Shown piece by piece: positions 23,505 to 32,818 of a stretch of 45,078 nt of DNA (position 1 is the first letter of the stretch; every line of letters starts with the position of its first letter). The translations under genes were made by a program, and so were the position numbers. The notes under the pieces are model-generated. The model had not been told where the DNA came from. It searched no databases and was given only the letters and a program-made list of their open reading frames with translations. The DNA comes from Candidatus Woesearchaeota archaeon (GTDB lineage Archaea > Nanobdellota > Nanobdellia > SCGC-AAA011-G17 > JACPNG01): positions 34,139 to 79,216 of the forward strand of contig JACPNG010000022.1 of assembly GCA_016185605.1 (NCBI GenBank). Reading direction: 5' to 3'.

Positions 23505-23505
23505 G

Positions 23506-24063
23506 ATGTTCACCCTAAAACAAATATTCAAAGAAAGCATATCTGTATTAATTATTGCATCTATTTTGAGTTTAATAACAGGATTATTATTAAGCAGTAT
23601 CCAAAAAACCTTGTTAATAGTTCCAGCATTGATTATAATACTGCCTGCTTTAAACGGGACAGTCGGCAATTTTGGGGTGATAATAACTTCCAGGATTACT
23701 ACAGCATTATATGAGAGAAAAGTCAAGGGATTATGGTACCATACAAAGATTGCAAAGCATCTTTTCAAGGATTTAATCCCGATAAGCGTCTTCAGCGCAT
23801 TTTATATAGCAATATTATCTACAATTATTGCAAATATTAATGGATATGGGTTTGAGACTATAACATTATTGAAGATAATGATCATAACATTGATTACAAC
23901 AATATCTTTGGTATTATTAATATTTATTGTAGCTGTTTGCGGAAGCATTTATGTATATAAGAAAAAAGCAGATCCAGACGATGTTTTGATTCCAATAACA
24001 ACCTCAATAGCTGATTTGGGAAGCGTGATAGTCTTCTCTTCATTAATATTTTTGCTGTTCTAA
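23506..24063 (+). CDS. SLC41/MgtE-type cation transporter, half 2
   Basis: 185 aa, the partner repeat: IIILPALNGTVGNFGVIITSRIT aligns with the pore helix of half 1, and DPDDVLIPITTSIADLGSVI with its DPDD loop. One base after half 1, so the two halves are made together and probably form a heterodimer equivalent to one full SLC41 protein. The last four bases overlap the convergent surface-protein gene. Confidence 0.8.
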   Translation: MFTLKQIFKESISVLIIASILSLITGLLLSSIQKTLLIVPALIIILPALNGTVGNFGVIITSRITTALYERKVKGLWYHTKIAKHLFKDLIPISVFSAFYIAILSTIIANINGYGFETITLLKIMIITLITTISLVLLIFIVAVCGSIYVYKKKADPDDVLIPITTSIADLGSVIVFSSLIFLLF

Positions 24064-25862
24064 CTCTTTGATCTTGGGGAAAAATTAATTTTTATAAAAG
24101 CAAAGACAGCAATTATAGCCAATAATATGATTCCAGTTATGACTGTTCTTATATTGCTATTATCAATCTCTCTAATTATTTCTCCAGTCACTATATTATT
24201 TGGTTTTTCTTTAATATCTATAACTTCTTCTTTTGGCTCTTCTGGCTTTGTCTCTGTAATCTCTTCTTTCTTTTCCTCAACCCTTAAATTTTCCTGGCTC
24301 TCAAAATTATTTACTTCATTCTTGGTTGTTTTTCTTCCCCCGCTACTTGAGGAACTTGCAGAACCAGAAGAACTGGTTGGAGGGTTATTTTCTATCTCGT
24401 TTCCAAATACACCATAGGTGCTAAAATGAGTAAGATTAATCTCTATATAATTATCTTCTGTATTTATACTAGAATCAAGGGCTTCCCATATAGAGCTACT
24501 CTCATTATAGTAATAAATCTTTAATGAGTCTTCTTTTAGGTTTAACCTGTTTATTTCCTCATCTGTATAATATATTTTTATTGATGTTGAACTTAGCGAT
24601 TGTATTAAATTTGGATTTGCATTTATATCAACAAATTTTAATGACTTGCTTGGCAAGTTGCTTTCGTGGTTTTCATATGAAACTACAGATATATTTGCGT
24701 CGCTTATATTATCATTAGTCAATATATCTAATATAATATCTGTTGTGTTTATCTTAGTTAGTTTATTAGCTTCTACAGATATCACTTGGCTATTATTTAT
24801 CTCATAATAATCTGGAAAACATCCTGATGATTCTAATGGCTTATTAATTGTTGTTCCGCACGAGCTTATATCATTGCATATTCTTGTTACTAATTTAGTT
24901 TCTTGGGAGCATTCACTCCATTCATCGCAGCTCCATGACTCTTCACAAATTTCCGATAAATAATCAATGCTGATATCATATAATCTAGGAGTTGTTAAAG
25001 TATCACCTGTAAGATTAGCATTAAATCTAACAGCTGTTTTGTTTATAAAAGAGATATTATTGTCTGTAATATCCAACCAATTAACTCCAGAGTCTGTTGA
25101 ATATTTATAAATAATATTACCTTCATAGTATGAATTAAATATCAGATAGGAGCTTATTATATTAATGTCTTTAGTTTCTATAACAGCTGAGCCAGGATAA
25201 CTTGTATTTGTTGAGTTGTTTTCTATTGTCTCAAAATGCGTGGCATTGATGTAATCAAATGCCACTTCGTCCTGCACTTTTATTAACAATGAGTTATAAT
25301 TATTTGGGAGATTATTTATATTTATATTATACCAGCCCTCCTGATTTTTGCTATAATGCACTAAGCCATATCCTGGAGAGTTACAAGGTATAGAGATGTC
25401 ACATAGATAAATATCCGAGTCTTTTCCTTCTTTTAGGTATAAGTTGATTATATCGCCATTACTCAAATAATCATTGAAATATATATTAAATACACTATCT
25501 TCTTTTACCTTATGTTTCTTATTGTCATTAAACACAGAGACTTTATCTGTTTTATCCTCATCATTATAAACTGCTTGCTGTATTTCATAGCCAATCTCAT
25601 TTGTTGTTGTCCAGAATTCTGTAATTATTGTAGGAATAAGGGTAACCTCTCCGTTACTAATGTTTATTAGGCTATTATCATAATTATAATCATCTGGATT
25701 GTCAAAAGTCCAGTTATATGAACTAGGACTATAAATAACAAATCCTATATAACTTGGCTTTATAAAAAAGAATAATGAGATGAATAATCCAACTAATGCC
25801 AGTATAAAAAGCTCTTTTTTTAGCCCTATCTCAATATGCTTGGATTTTACTCTCTTTTTCAC
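24060..25862 (-). CDS. Surface protein with thrombospondin-type repeat, TM at both ends
   Basis: 600 aa. N-terminal membrane anchor or signal (ELFILALVGLFISLFFFI, about 15-32), beta-rich extracellular domains with many N-x-S/T sites, one TSP1-like Cys module (CEESWSCDEWSECSQETKLV, about 310-350), a C-terminal domain ending ...INLTHFSTYGVFG, a Ser/Gly linker (SSSGSASSSSSGG), an acidic stalk (EEKKEEITETKPEEPKEE) and a final TM with a basic tail (IRTVITGIILLAIIAVFAFI). Such architecture is typical of archaeal adhesins or S-layer-associated proteins. Function inferred. Confidence 0.7.
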   Translation of the reverse strand: MKKRVKSKHIEIGLKKELFILALVGLFISLFFFIKPSYIGFVIYSPSSYNWTFDNPDDYNYDNSLINISNGEVTLIPTIITEFWTTTNEIGYEIQQAVYNDEDKTDKVSVFNDNKKHKVKEDSVFNIYFNDYLSNGDIINLYLKEGKDSDIYLCDISIPCNSPGYGLVHYSKNQEGWYNININNLPNNYNSLLIKVQDEVAFDYINATHFETIENNSTNTSYPGSAVIETKDINIISSYLIFNSYYEGNIIYKYSTDSGVNWLDITDNNISFINKTAVRFNANLTGDTLTTPRLYDISIDYLSEICEESWSCDEWSECSQETKLVTRICNDISSCGTTINKPLESSGCFPDYYEINNSQVISVEANKLTKINTTDIILDILTNDNISDANISVVSYENHESNLPSKSLKFVDINANPNLIQSLSSTSIKIYYTDEEINRLNLKEDSLKIYYYNESSSIWEALDSSINTEDNYIEINLTHFSTYGVFGNEIENNPPTSSSGSASSSSSGGRKTTKNEVNNFESQENLRVEEKKEEITETKPEEPKEEVIDIKEKPNNIVTGEIIREIDNSNIRTVITGIILLAIIAVFAFIKINFSPRSKS

Positions 25863-25965
25863 ACCCGTATATTAAATCTGGATGTATATAATAATTTCTT
25901 TACTATAATTTACTATTTTAGAAGTAAAACAAGGATTAATAAATGATAAACTGATATAAATAATT

Positions 25966-26133
25966 ATGAAAGTCCACCATGGCATATTTGAGGGAATGTT
26001 TTTCATTGGCTTGATTCTTGTTATAATTCCCTTCTTTGTAGTTCAATTATATCCAGTTGGAATAGTTTTGGGGTTAATATTAATGCTATTGTCTGCTGCC
26101 AGGGAAAGGATACATTTATTGAAGCATAAATGA
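25966..26133 (+). CDS. 55-aa two-span membrane protein
   Basis: ATG at 25966 to TGA at 26131-26133. MKVHHGIFEG is followed by two hydrophobic stretches (MFFIGLILVIIPFFVV and VGIVLGLILMLLSA) and a basic tail RERIHLLKHK. The stop overlaps the start of the DUF192 gene, which supports a real coupled gene. Confidence 0.6.
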   Translation: MKVHHGIFEGMFFIGLILVIIPFFVVQLYPVGIVLGLILMLLSAARERIHLLKHK

Positions 26134-26438
26134 AACTTAAAAATTATAAGATATATAAAAATCCCATCCTGCAATTTATCGGGCTGAGATTTTCCAGAAA
26201 AACAAATAAGATTATAGTGTTTGAATTGTTTAATGAATCAAAAATAAATTCAATTATAGACACATTCTTTGTATTTTATGCAATAAATGTTATATGGTTA
26301 GATAAAAATAAAAAAGTTGTTGATATAAGAAATAATGTAAAGCCGTTTTCTTTTGCTATCCCAAAAAAAAGATCAAAATATGTTATAGAATCTACAAATT
26401 TTCTGAATATTAAGATTGGAGAAAAAATAAAATTTTAG
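26130..26438 (+). CDS. DUF192 family protein
   Basis: 102 aa. Matches DUF192 layout: ILQFIGLRFSRKTNKIIVFEL, then DTFFVFYAINVIWLDKNKKVVDI and KPFSF...SKYVIEST. The family's His in the sHt.fm segment is Asp-Thr here. The role of DUF192 is not established. Translationally coupled to the 55-aa membrane protein. Confidence 0.75.
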   Translation: MKLKNYKIYKNPILQFIGLRFSRKTNKIIVFELFNESKINSIIDTFFVFYAINVIWLDKNKKVVDIRNNVKPFSFAIPKKRSKYVIESTNFLNIKIGEKIKF

Positions 26439-27406
26439 AATAAAAATAATCCCCCTAATAATTTAGACATAATAAATCTTGTTATAAAAAATAAGGATAA
26501 TGTCATAACTATTAAAAAAGGAATAAATTTGGCTCCCCTTTTTTCCTCCCCTTTTAATATTAGACCCATCATTAAGCTTCCGAAAATAGAGGTAGTTATT
26601 AATGAAATAATTGCATAGGTTAATATAAAGTTCTTTTCTATGGAAACTCCAGAGAATTTTATCGGTAATCCAGATATAGCCCTTTCAGGAATATCAACCT
26701 TTGATAATATACTAGTTAATACGTCTATTAAAAATGAGCTTAATCCATATAGCAAAGGGGCTCCAATACCAACAGCAACAAATATGAATATAACATACAA
26801 CATAATACTGGATCTTATTCTTTGCTCCAAAAAATCCCTATTTCTTAGATTACTAGATGTTTGCTCCAATAACGGAGCTAACTCTCCACCAGATCTTAAA
26901 CCAGAAACTAATAGTCTTACTGTCTTGTCTAATTTATCTGATTTAATTCTTTTACTCATATTGTTTAATGCTACTGTTATATCTTCGCCCAAGGTTATCT
27001 CCTTTCCCAACATACTTATTTCATCTTTTAAAGGTCCGAATTCTGGCCTAGCTGCTAATAATAAAGACCTTTCTACTGTTAAGCCTGCTCTTAGATTACT
27101 AGCCATTAATTGCAAGGCATCTGGCAGGGATTTTTCTATGTAAGTGGCTCTTGCCTCTATTTTTAACAATAACCATAAATAAACAACTATCTCAAAACTG
27201 ATAAAAGCTATAATAAAAATAATAAATAGATTTAGATTGAATAATAATCTTAAATTAAATGATATTAACCAAGCTAATCCAAATCCAAAGAATAATAAAA
27301 ATCCTAATAATTTATTGGGATCTACTCTTAAGTTGGAATATCTCAATATCTCAATATATCTGTCTTTTACTTTTTTTGGATACAATTTTGATATTAGCCT
27401 GTACAT
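26435..27406 (-). CDS. Type II secretion/type IV pilus membrane platform protein (TadC/FlaJ-like)
   Basis: 323 aa with T2SF domain: four transmembrane groups and the cytoplasmic LPDALQLMASNLRAGLTVERSLLLAARPEFGPLKDEISMLGKEITLGEDITVALNNMS region (about 95-150). It is the second of two adjacent platform genes, one base after the first; the pair resembles TadB/TadC. Last gene of the pilus operon. Confidence 0.85.
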   Translation of the reverse strand: MYRLISKLYPKKVKDRYIEILRYSNLRVDPNKLLGFLLFFGFGLAWLISFNLRLLFNLNLFIIFIIAFISFEIVVYLWLLLKIEARATYIEKSLPDALQLMASNLRAGLTVERSLLLAARPEFGPLKDEISMLGKEITLGEDITVALNNMSKRIKSDKLDKTVRLLVSGLRSGGELAPLLEQTSSNLRNRDFLEQRIRSSIMLYVIFIFVAVGIGAPLLYGLSSFLIDVLTSILSKVDIPERAISGLPIKFSGVSIEKNFILTYAIISLITTSIFGSLMMGLILKGEEKRGAKFIPFLIVMTLSLFFITRFIMSKLLGGLFLF

Positions 27407-27407
27407 A

Positions 27408-28298
27408 TTAACCCATCATATTTGGTCTTCTTGATTTTATAGCTCCTAAAAACATTATCTGGAAGAATATTACTACAATGAATATTCCCCAGAATAATAG
27501 CTTGATTGTAGCTTTATCTAATGCTATAATAGTTCCTAAAACAGTAATAAAAGTTACACCTAATGAAGGAACAATAACCGCTATTAACATATAAAACATG
27601 GCTAATGGATTTAGTTGGGAGCCATACCTCTGTATTTGTATATTTTGCTCTTCTATTAGTGAATTTATGGTTTCATTTATTACTATGCTTAGATTACTTC
27701 CAGCTTTCATTCCATTTATAATCTGCCATAAAGATCTTCTGAATAATATGGATGAATTATCCTGTGAAATCTCCTCTAATGCCTCTATTTGAGATACTCC
27801 GGCATTGATTTTTCTAACAACTTTGTTAAACTCTTCTGATAAATCATCATAATTACTAGATGATAAGTTAGTTAGTATATCAAAAATTGGTATTCCAGAA
27901 TTTAATTGTACAAGCATGTCTTGCAGGGCTGGTATTAAATTTTTCTCTATGCCCCTAATCTTTCTTCTCGATAATAGTTTCGGATAAATAATCTGCTGTA
28001 TAAACACCAATATGGTTATTATTAATGATATTAATAAAGTGACTAGAATATATTTTTGTGCTTCAAATCCAAATTTAACAAACACAAAAACTGAAAACGA
28101 TGTAAGTATAAAAAATAAAAAAGAGGCTAAAAGACTCATAGCTACATATTGTTTCGATTCTATTTTTAGATTAGCTCGTCTTAGATCCAGCTTTAGAAAT
28201 GGAAATCCTTTTTCTATAAAAGAAGCTATTCCTAATAAATGATATGATAATCTTCTTAAAGTATTTACAGGTAAAAAAGAAAATGGAAGTCTAAACAT
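27408..28298 (-). CDS. Type II secretion/type IV pilus membrane platform protein (TadB-like)
   Basis: 296 aa T2SF protein; cytoplasmic core IEKNLIPALQDMLVQLNSGIPIFDILTNLSSSNYDDLSEEFNKVVRKINAGVS, then LFRRSLWQIINGMKAGSNL before the last TM pair. Overlaps the ATPase gene by 8 bases, so the motor ATPase and platform are coupled. Confidence 0.85.
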   Translation of the reverse strand: MFRLPFSFLPVNTLRRLSYHLLGIASFIEKGFPFLKLDLRRANLKIESKQYVAMSLLASFLFFILTSFSVFVFVKFGFEAQKYILVTLLISLIITILVFIQQIIYPKLLSRRKIRGIEKNLIPALQDMLVQLNSGIPIFDILTNLSSSNYDDLSEEFNKVVRKINAGVSQIEALEEISQDNSSILFRRSLWQIINGMKAGSNLSIVINETINSLIEEQNIQIQRYGSQLNPLAMFYMLIAVIVPSLGVTFITVLGTIIALDKATIKLLFWGIFIVVIFFQIMFLGAIKSRRPNMMG

Positions 28299-29793
28299 TT
28301 TTATTATCCGAAAGATCTAGCTTTTTTGAATTTTGTTTTGCTAATTTTTCAATTTTTTCTTGGTTGGAATAATATTCATTCATTATTTTTCCAACCTCCC
28401 CTATACTTCTAAAATTATTCTTAGACATCCAATTTAATATTGTTTTTTTAGTCTCTATTTCTCTCAATAATTCCTTTATTGTTAAGCCAGTAAATCTGCT
28501 TAGGTCTTCCATTAATCTTATGGATCCCACATGAGCAACGATCTTATCATTTTCTGGTTTCCATCTATATAATATATTAGGATGGACTTCTTCCTCTGAT
28601 ACTATAAATTCACCAACTTGATATACTCTTCTTAGGCCTTTTTTTCTATCTCTAAACATTACTAGATTAAGATTAACAGCACTTAATAAATTTGGAGGAA
28701 CCTCTATTGGCGGATTTATTAATCTCTGAATTGTCTCGCTAATTGTGTCAGCATGCACTGTGGAATATACGCTATGGCCTGTATGCATCGCCTCAAATAA
28801 TACCTGGGCCTGTTCTTTTCTTCTTATCTCCCCTAAGACTATTCTATCTGGTCTCATTCTAAGAGAATTAACTAATAAATCCAGCATAGAAACCTCCCCC
28901 TTTCCCTCTGGATTTGGTTGTCTGGTTACAAGAGGACTCCAGTATAAGAATTCTGGCAGAGATAATTCTCTAGTGTCTTCTATACTAATAATCCTATGAT
29001 TTGGGGGAATAAAAGGCATACATACATTCAGTAAGCTTGTTTTACCAGAGGCAGTTCCCCCGCTGATTAATACATTAAACTCATATTGGATGGCTTCCCA
29101 TATTAATGCAAATACCTCACTAGTGCATGTATTATTTGTTATAAAGTCTGTAACAGTCCAAGGATCTCCAGCGAATTTTCTGATTATAAGGGTGTTGCCC
29201 TTAGTTGATACAGGGAATAAAACAGCATTTGCCCTATCTCCAGTTACTAAATGAGCGTCTAGTAATGGATTTAATGTGGTAATTTGTCTACCAACCCTTC
29301 TGGCTATTATGCTAGTATAGTTTTGTATTTGTTCCTCTGTTTTTACTGTTATGTTTGTGTCAACCCACCCATATTTTTTATGATAAATCTTTATTGGTTC
29401 TTTTGAGGAGTTTATTACAATTTCTTCTAAATAAGGATCATTTAACAAAAATTCAATATCGCCTAGACCAAGCATATCATGTATTAATATTCCTGTTAAA
29501 TAAGAAATTGTTTGTAGATCTGTATTCGGCATTTTTTGTTTTATTAAAGTAACAGCTTTTTCAGTAAATTTTTCTTTTAGAATATTAATTGATTTCTGAT
29601 TTATAATTTCTGTAACAGAGATAGCAACGTCTGTAATTAGTTCATTTTTTATCTCATCCATAAATGCTATTGTTGCTATTCCTAGTCTTGGTTTTACTAA
29701 TTCATATAATTTAACTTGATTTTTATCCCCTAATATTCTTACATATGTTTCTACATTATCAGCTTTTACTTTGTATTTTTCTATTTCTTGCAT
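28291..29793 (-). CDS. Type IV pilus/archaellum secretion ATPase (FlaI/TadA/GspE superfamily)
   Basis: 500 aa hexameric AAA-like motor that powers pilin assembly. N-terminal domain to about 205 (GLGDIEFLLNDPYLEEIVIN), Walker A GGTASGKT at 245-252, Asp box SIEDTREL (about 272-279), Walker B region RPDRIVLGEIR and His box AMHTGHSVYSTVHAD. Length is normal for archaeal FlaI/PilB-like proteins. Start overlaps the upstream membrane gene by 13 bases. Confidence 0.92.
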   Translation of the reverse strand: MQEIEKYKVKADNVETYVRILGDKNQVKLYELVKPRLGIATIAFMDEIKNELITDVAISVTEIINQKSINILKEKFTEKAVTLIKQKMPNTDLQTISYLTGILIHDMLGLGDIEFLLNDPYLEEIVINSSKEPIKIYHKKYGWVDTNITVKTEEQIQNYTSIIARRVGRQITTLNPLLDAHLVTGDRANAVLFPVSTKGNTLIIRKFAGDPWTVTDFITNNTCTSEVFALIWEAIQYEFNVLISGGTASGKTSLLNVCMPFIPPNHRIISIEDTRELSLPEFLYWSPLVTRQPNPEGKGEVSMLDLLVNSLRMRPDRIVLGEIRRKEQAQVLFEAMHTGHSVYSTVHADTISETIQRLINPPIEVPPNLLSAVNLNLVMFRDRKKGLRRVYQVGEFIVSEEEVHPNILYRWKPENDKIVAHVGSIRLMEDLSRFTGLTIKELLREIETKKTILNWMSKNNFRSIGEVGKIMNEYYSNQEKIEKLAKQNSKKLDLSDNKNV

Positions 29794-30719
29794 AATTCTG
29801 GCTCACCCCAAGCAGGATAATTTATTACAATTAAATCATGATTTTCCAATATTTTAGCCCACTCCTCTATAACTTTTTTATCCACTTTAATGCTTTTAGC
29901 AGCATAAGATAAAGGAATACACTCATTTATTTTTATTAAGTTATATAATATGTCTATATCTGTTGTATATCTTCCTCTCTTAAATTCTATATTCATCAGT
30001 TTAAACTTTCTTTTTTTCTTTAATCTTTCTGGTTTATATAAAGAATAAGATCTGGTAAATAAGACCATAAGAATTAATACAACTATAGAACCAGTAACAA
30101 TGAAATATAATGTAAATTTTCTATCTAATAAACCCCTCTTAAACAATATGATTATAGTTGTTATATAAGCAACAAATATAAAGAAAACAACTTTGTGCGC
30201 AAATGTCTTTTCTGTTTCCTTAATCTGCTTTAAGGATTTATTCTTTTGATATTTTATAGTTAATATAGTCATGAATATCAGCAAAATCATTATAAATATT
30301 AAGAAGAATATTCCAATTACAGAAATTCCAGATTTTATGATATATTTTAATAGATTATAGATTAAAAATATTAATAAAATAATGCCTAATGTTAAGAATA
30401 TACCTTTAAAAATCCTTTTTGGATTTTTAATAAATCTTTTAATAATTTTATTATAAATCCCTTTTAATCTTTCTGATAAGTACTTAAATCTCTTTTTGTT
30501 AAATATCTTTTTTATTATTTCTCTATAAAATATTAAGAATTTTATTATTTCATGGAACATATTAAATGGAAAGGCTGGTATAATTGTTATAATTAAAAAA
30601 ATTAGTAATATACCTCCTACAATTATAAGATATTTAGAAAATATTTTTAAGAATATACTTGATATGAGAAGAATAACACTTAACCAGAATATTAATGTAA
30701 AATAGTCTACTTTCTTCAT
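29781..30719 (-). CDS. Multi-TM protein with C-terminal winged-helix-like domain
   Basis: 312 aa. Six or seven hydrophobic spans, separated by very basic cytoplasmic loops (KKIFNKKRFKYLSERLKGIYNKIIKRFIKNPKR). The last about 75 residues (TTDIDILYNLIKINECIPLSYAAKSIKVDKKVIEEWAKILENHDLIVIN) look like a winged helix. Not a known pilus component; its position directly upstream of the motor ATPase, overlapping it, suggests a lineage-specific assembly or sensor factor. Confidence 0.65.
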   Translation of the reverse strand: MKKVDYFTLIFWLSVILLISSIFLKIFSKYLIIVGGILLIFLIITIIPAFPFNMFHEIIKFLIFYREIIKKIFNKKRFKYLSERLKGIYNKIIKRFIKNPKRIFKGIFLTLGIILLIFLIYNLLKYIIKSGISVIGIFFLIFIMILLIFMTILTIKYQKNKSLKQIKETEKTFAHKVVFFIFVAYITTIIILFKRGLLDRKFTLYFIVTGSIVVLILMVLFTRSYSLYKPERLKKKRKFKLMNIEFKRGRYTTDIDILYNLIKINECIPLSYAAKSIKVDKKVIEEWAKILENHDLIVINYPAWGEPELCKK

Positions 30720-30776
30720 ATATGGAATTTTATCTTTGAATCTTTAATAAATATTGTATTCTTTTTTAAATGGTAA

Positions 30777-31586
30777 CTATACTAATTCTATATCCCCATT
30801 CTTAATTATATTATAATCATTAAATGTTAACTTTAAAATATCGGCTAAAACTATTTTTTTTCTTATATTATCTAAAAATTCTATAGTTGTTTTAATAACT
30901 ACATTTGTGTTTGAATTATTATCTATAATTATTTCATTGTTATTTATATTTATATCAAGATTTCCGCTCACAAGTTGGATTCTGATCTTACTACTTTCGG
31001 CTGGATTTATCTTATGACTCTTTGTATTTTTAGAGCCTGATTCATAAATGACTGTAAAATCAACCTCTCCGGGACTAAATTCAATCCATTCTACACTGGA
31101 ATTTATATCTTTATTAAAAAAGTATAATATATAGGCGCTTGCATTAGAATTATGTTCTATTATTATTCTATCATCGCCATATTTATCATGTTTGTATTTT
31201 ATCCCATTTGGCTTAATTGTTATAGGCAAATTTTCTGTTATTGTATCATCTAAAAAAACATTTGGAAATTTAGATTCTAAAAATTGTTTAAACTTTGTAG
31301 TTTCATTTTTAAAATTATTAGCATTAAGATTTGGCAAAGTTTCATTTATTATGATATATTTTTCACTAGTTTCAAAATTAATTCCAGATTTACTTTCTAC
31401 TATTTTATTAAATGATCTTTGAATTGAATTATCTAATTCATAAATATAATCTAGAACTAGTTCTTCATTTCCAATCTCTTTAGCACTTTCAAAAACATTA
31501 AAAATTAGAGTAGACACAGCTAGAACTAATAATGAGAATAATGTTAATCCCAATGTGAATAATATTCCCTTTTTTACTTTAGCCAT
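30777..31586 (-). CDS. Pilus-operon minor pilin-like secreted protein
   Basis: 269 aa from the ATG at 31586 (MAKVKKGILFTLGLTLFSLLVL), chosen over an upstream start that would overlap the previous gene more. A type III-like signal with a long hydrophobic helix is followed by a beta-rich, Asn-rich domain with many N-x-S/T sequons. It overlaps the previous gene by 13 bases. Likely a minor pilin or adhesin subunit. Confidence 0.65.
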   Translation of the reverse strand: MAKVKKGILFTLGLTLFSLLVLAVSTLIFNVFESAKEIGNEELVLDYIYELDNSIQRSFNKIVESKSGINFETSEKYIIINETLPNLNANNFKNETTKFKQFLESKFPNVFLDDTITENLPITIKPNGIKYKHDKYGDDRIIIEHNSNASAYILYFFNKDINSSVEWIEFSPGEVDFTVIYESGSKNTKSHKINPAESSKIRIQLVSGNLDININNNEIIIDNNSNTNVVIKTTIEFLDNIRKKIVLADILKLTFNDYNIIKNGDIELV

Positions 31587-31963
31587 ATCCAATACCTCGC
31601 AATACAATAGTTTAATTCATTAGTTGCTATTGCCCTTGTGCCGGAGGCTACAAAGATATTATTAGGAAGCTCTGAAGATGTTTCTATTGCCTTATTGGGA
31701 CATTCAATTTTTATTTTCATATTATAATTTACAGGCAATAGCCTGTCTATAGAAGATTCAATTGAATTTTTATTTAAAGAAGCCAATACATCTGTATTAT
31801 CTAACACTGCTAATATATCATTGCCAACTTTGTTCATTTGTATATTAGCAATTGCATTATAATCTGCTTGGGATATCTTATATATGCTGAAAGTTAAAAT
31901 AATAAAAACAACCAATACTGCTACAGTCAGATCAAATGCGATTACAAAACCTTTTTTATTCAT
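31574..31963 (-). CDS. Minor prepilin
   Basis: 129 aa: MNKKGFVIAFDLTVAVLVVFIIL, a short basic leader then the hydrophobic N-terminal helix of type IV pilins with acidic residue at about +5 (FDLT). Head domain small with two or three Cys. In the pilus operon, two bases after its neighbour. Confidence 0.7.
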   Translation of the reverse strand: MNKKGFVIAFDLTVAVLVVFIILTFSIYKISQADYNAIANIQMNKVGNDILAVLDNTDVLASLNKNSIESSIDRLLPVNYNMKIKIECPNKAIETSSELPNNIFVASGTRAIATNELNYCIARYWIWLK

Positions 31964-31965
31964 TT

Positions 31966-32439
31966 TTAAAATAATGTCAAATCTATAATAGCCTCTTTTT
32001 TATTATATACAGCAAATCTTCTTGTTGTGGTAATCTTTTTTCCTGTAATGGGAACTCCTACACCAGATATAACATCATTATTGCTAAATTTTATAGTCAG
32101 ATTAAAATCATACTTTTGTATATTCATGATAGATTTTAATTCATTATAATCAATGTCTTCTAATTCCATTAATTTAGTTTGATTTATTATTCTGTCTTTA
32201 TTGACTAAGCCTATTTCCTTTATATCCAAATTGTTGCTTTCCCAATCCTCAGGAATACCCTGAGTTTTAATTAAAGAGTCTGTAACTTGTGATGCTAATC
32301 TTTGTTTTTCATTATCCTCTAAATTATTATTTAATTTATTATTGTAGGAATTGAAGGTTGAAAATAAAAAAACAAATATAACCATAAATACAAAAACTCC
32401 AATTATAAGTTCCATAGAAGATAATTGTGCTTTAGACAT
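31966..32439 (-). CDS. Minor prepilin
   Basis: 157 aa: MSKAQLSSMELIIGVFVFMVIFVFL, with Glu five residues after a plausible cleavage site (SS|MELI). A coiled N-terminal helix (YNNKLNNNLEDNEKQRLASQV) leads to a small beta domain. Overlaps the next prepilin by 8 bases. Confidence 0.7.
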   Translation of the reverse strand: MSKAQLSSMELIIGVFVFMVIFVFLFSTFNSYNNKLNNNLEDNEKQRLASQVTDSLIKTQGIPEDWESNNLDIKEIGLVNKDRIINQTKLMELEDIDYNELKSIMNIQKYDFNLTIKFSNNDVISGVGVPITGKKITTTRRFAVYNKKEAIIDLTLF

Positions 32440-32818
32440 TTTCGATTATTATATCACTCTCTTGGTTTATTATTCTAATATTACCATTTGTTATACTAAA
32501 ATTGCTTTCTCCATTATTGTTAATGGGGGAAGTTATAATATCACATTGAACATTGGAGTCTTTTATGTATAATCTCTCATTATTTAAAAAAAATATATCA
32601 TAATTAGTCTTTGTTTTAATTTCTATTCCATCTCCTAATATAAATGCTTTATTAACAAAATTAGCCATTCTTATACAATTAGAAGTCATATCAACAAATA
32701 ATTCCTTGTCATTTAATTCAATTCTTTTATCCAATGTTAAAAATAAAATAATTCCAAATAAGAAAAATATAGTAGCTATAACAATTACAAATTCTATTGC
32801 AGCCTGAGCTTTTTTCAT
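32432..32818 (-). CDS. Minor prepilin
   Basis: 128 aa with classical class III signal KKAQAAIEFVIVIATIFFLF (A|Q-AAIEF motif shared with the major pilin). One-base overlap with the upstream Cys-rich prepilin gene. Confidence 0.75.
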   Translation of the reverse strand: MKKAQAAIEFVIVIATIFFLFGIILFLTLDKRIELNDKELFVDMTSNCIRMANFVNKAFILGDGIEIKTKTNYDIFFLNNERLYIKDSNVQCDIITSPINNNGESNFSITNGNIRIINQESDIIIENV

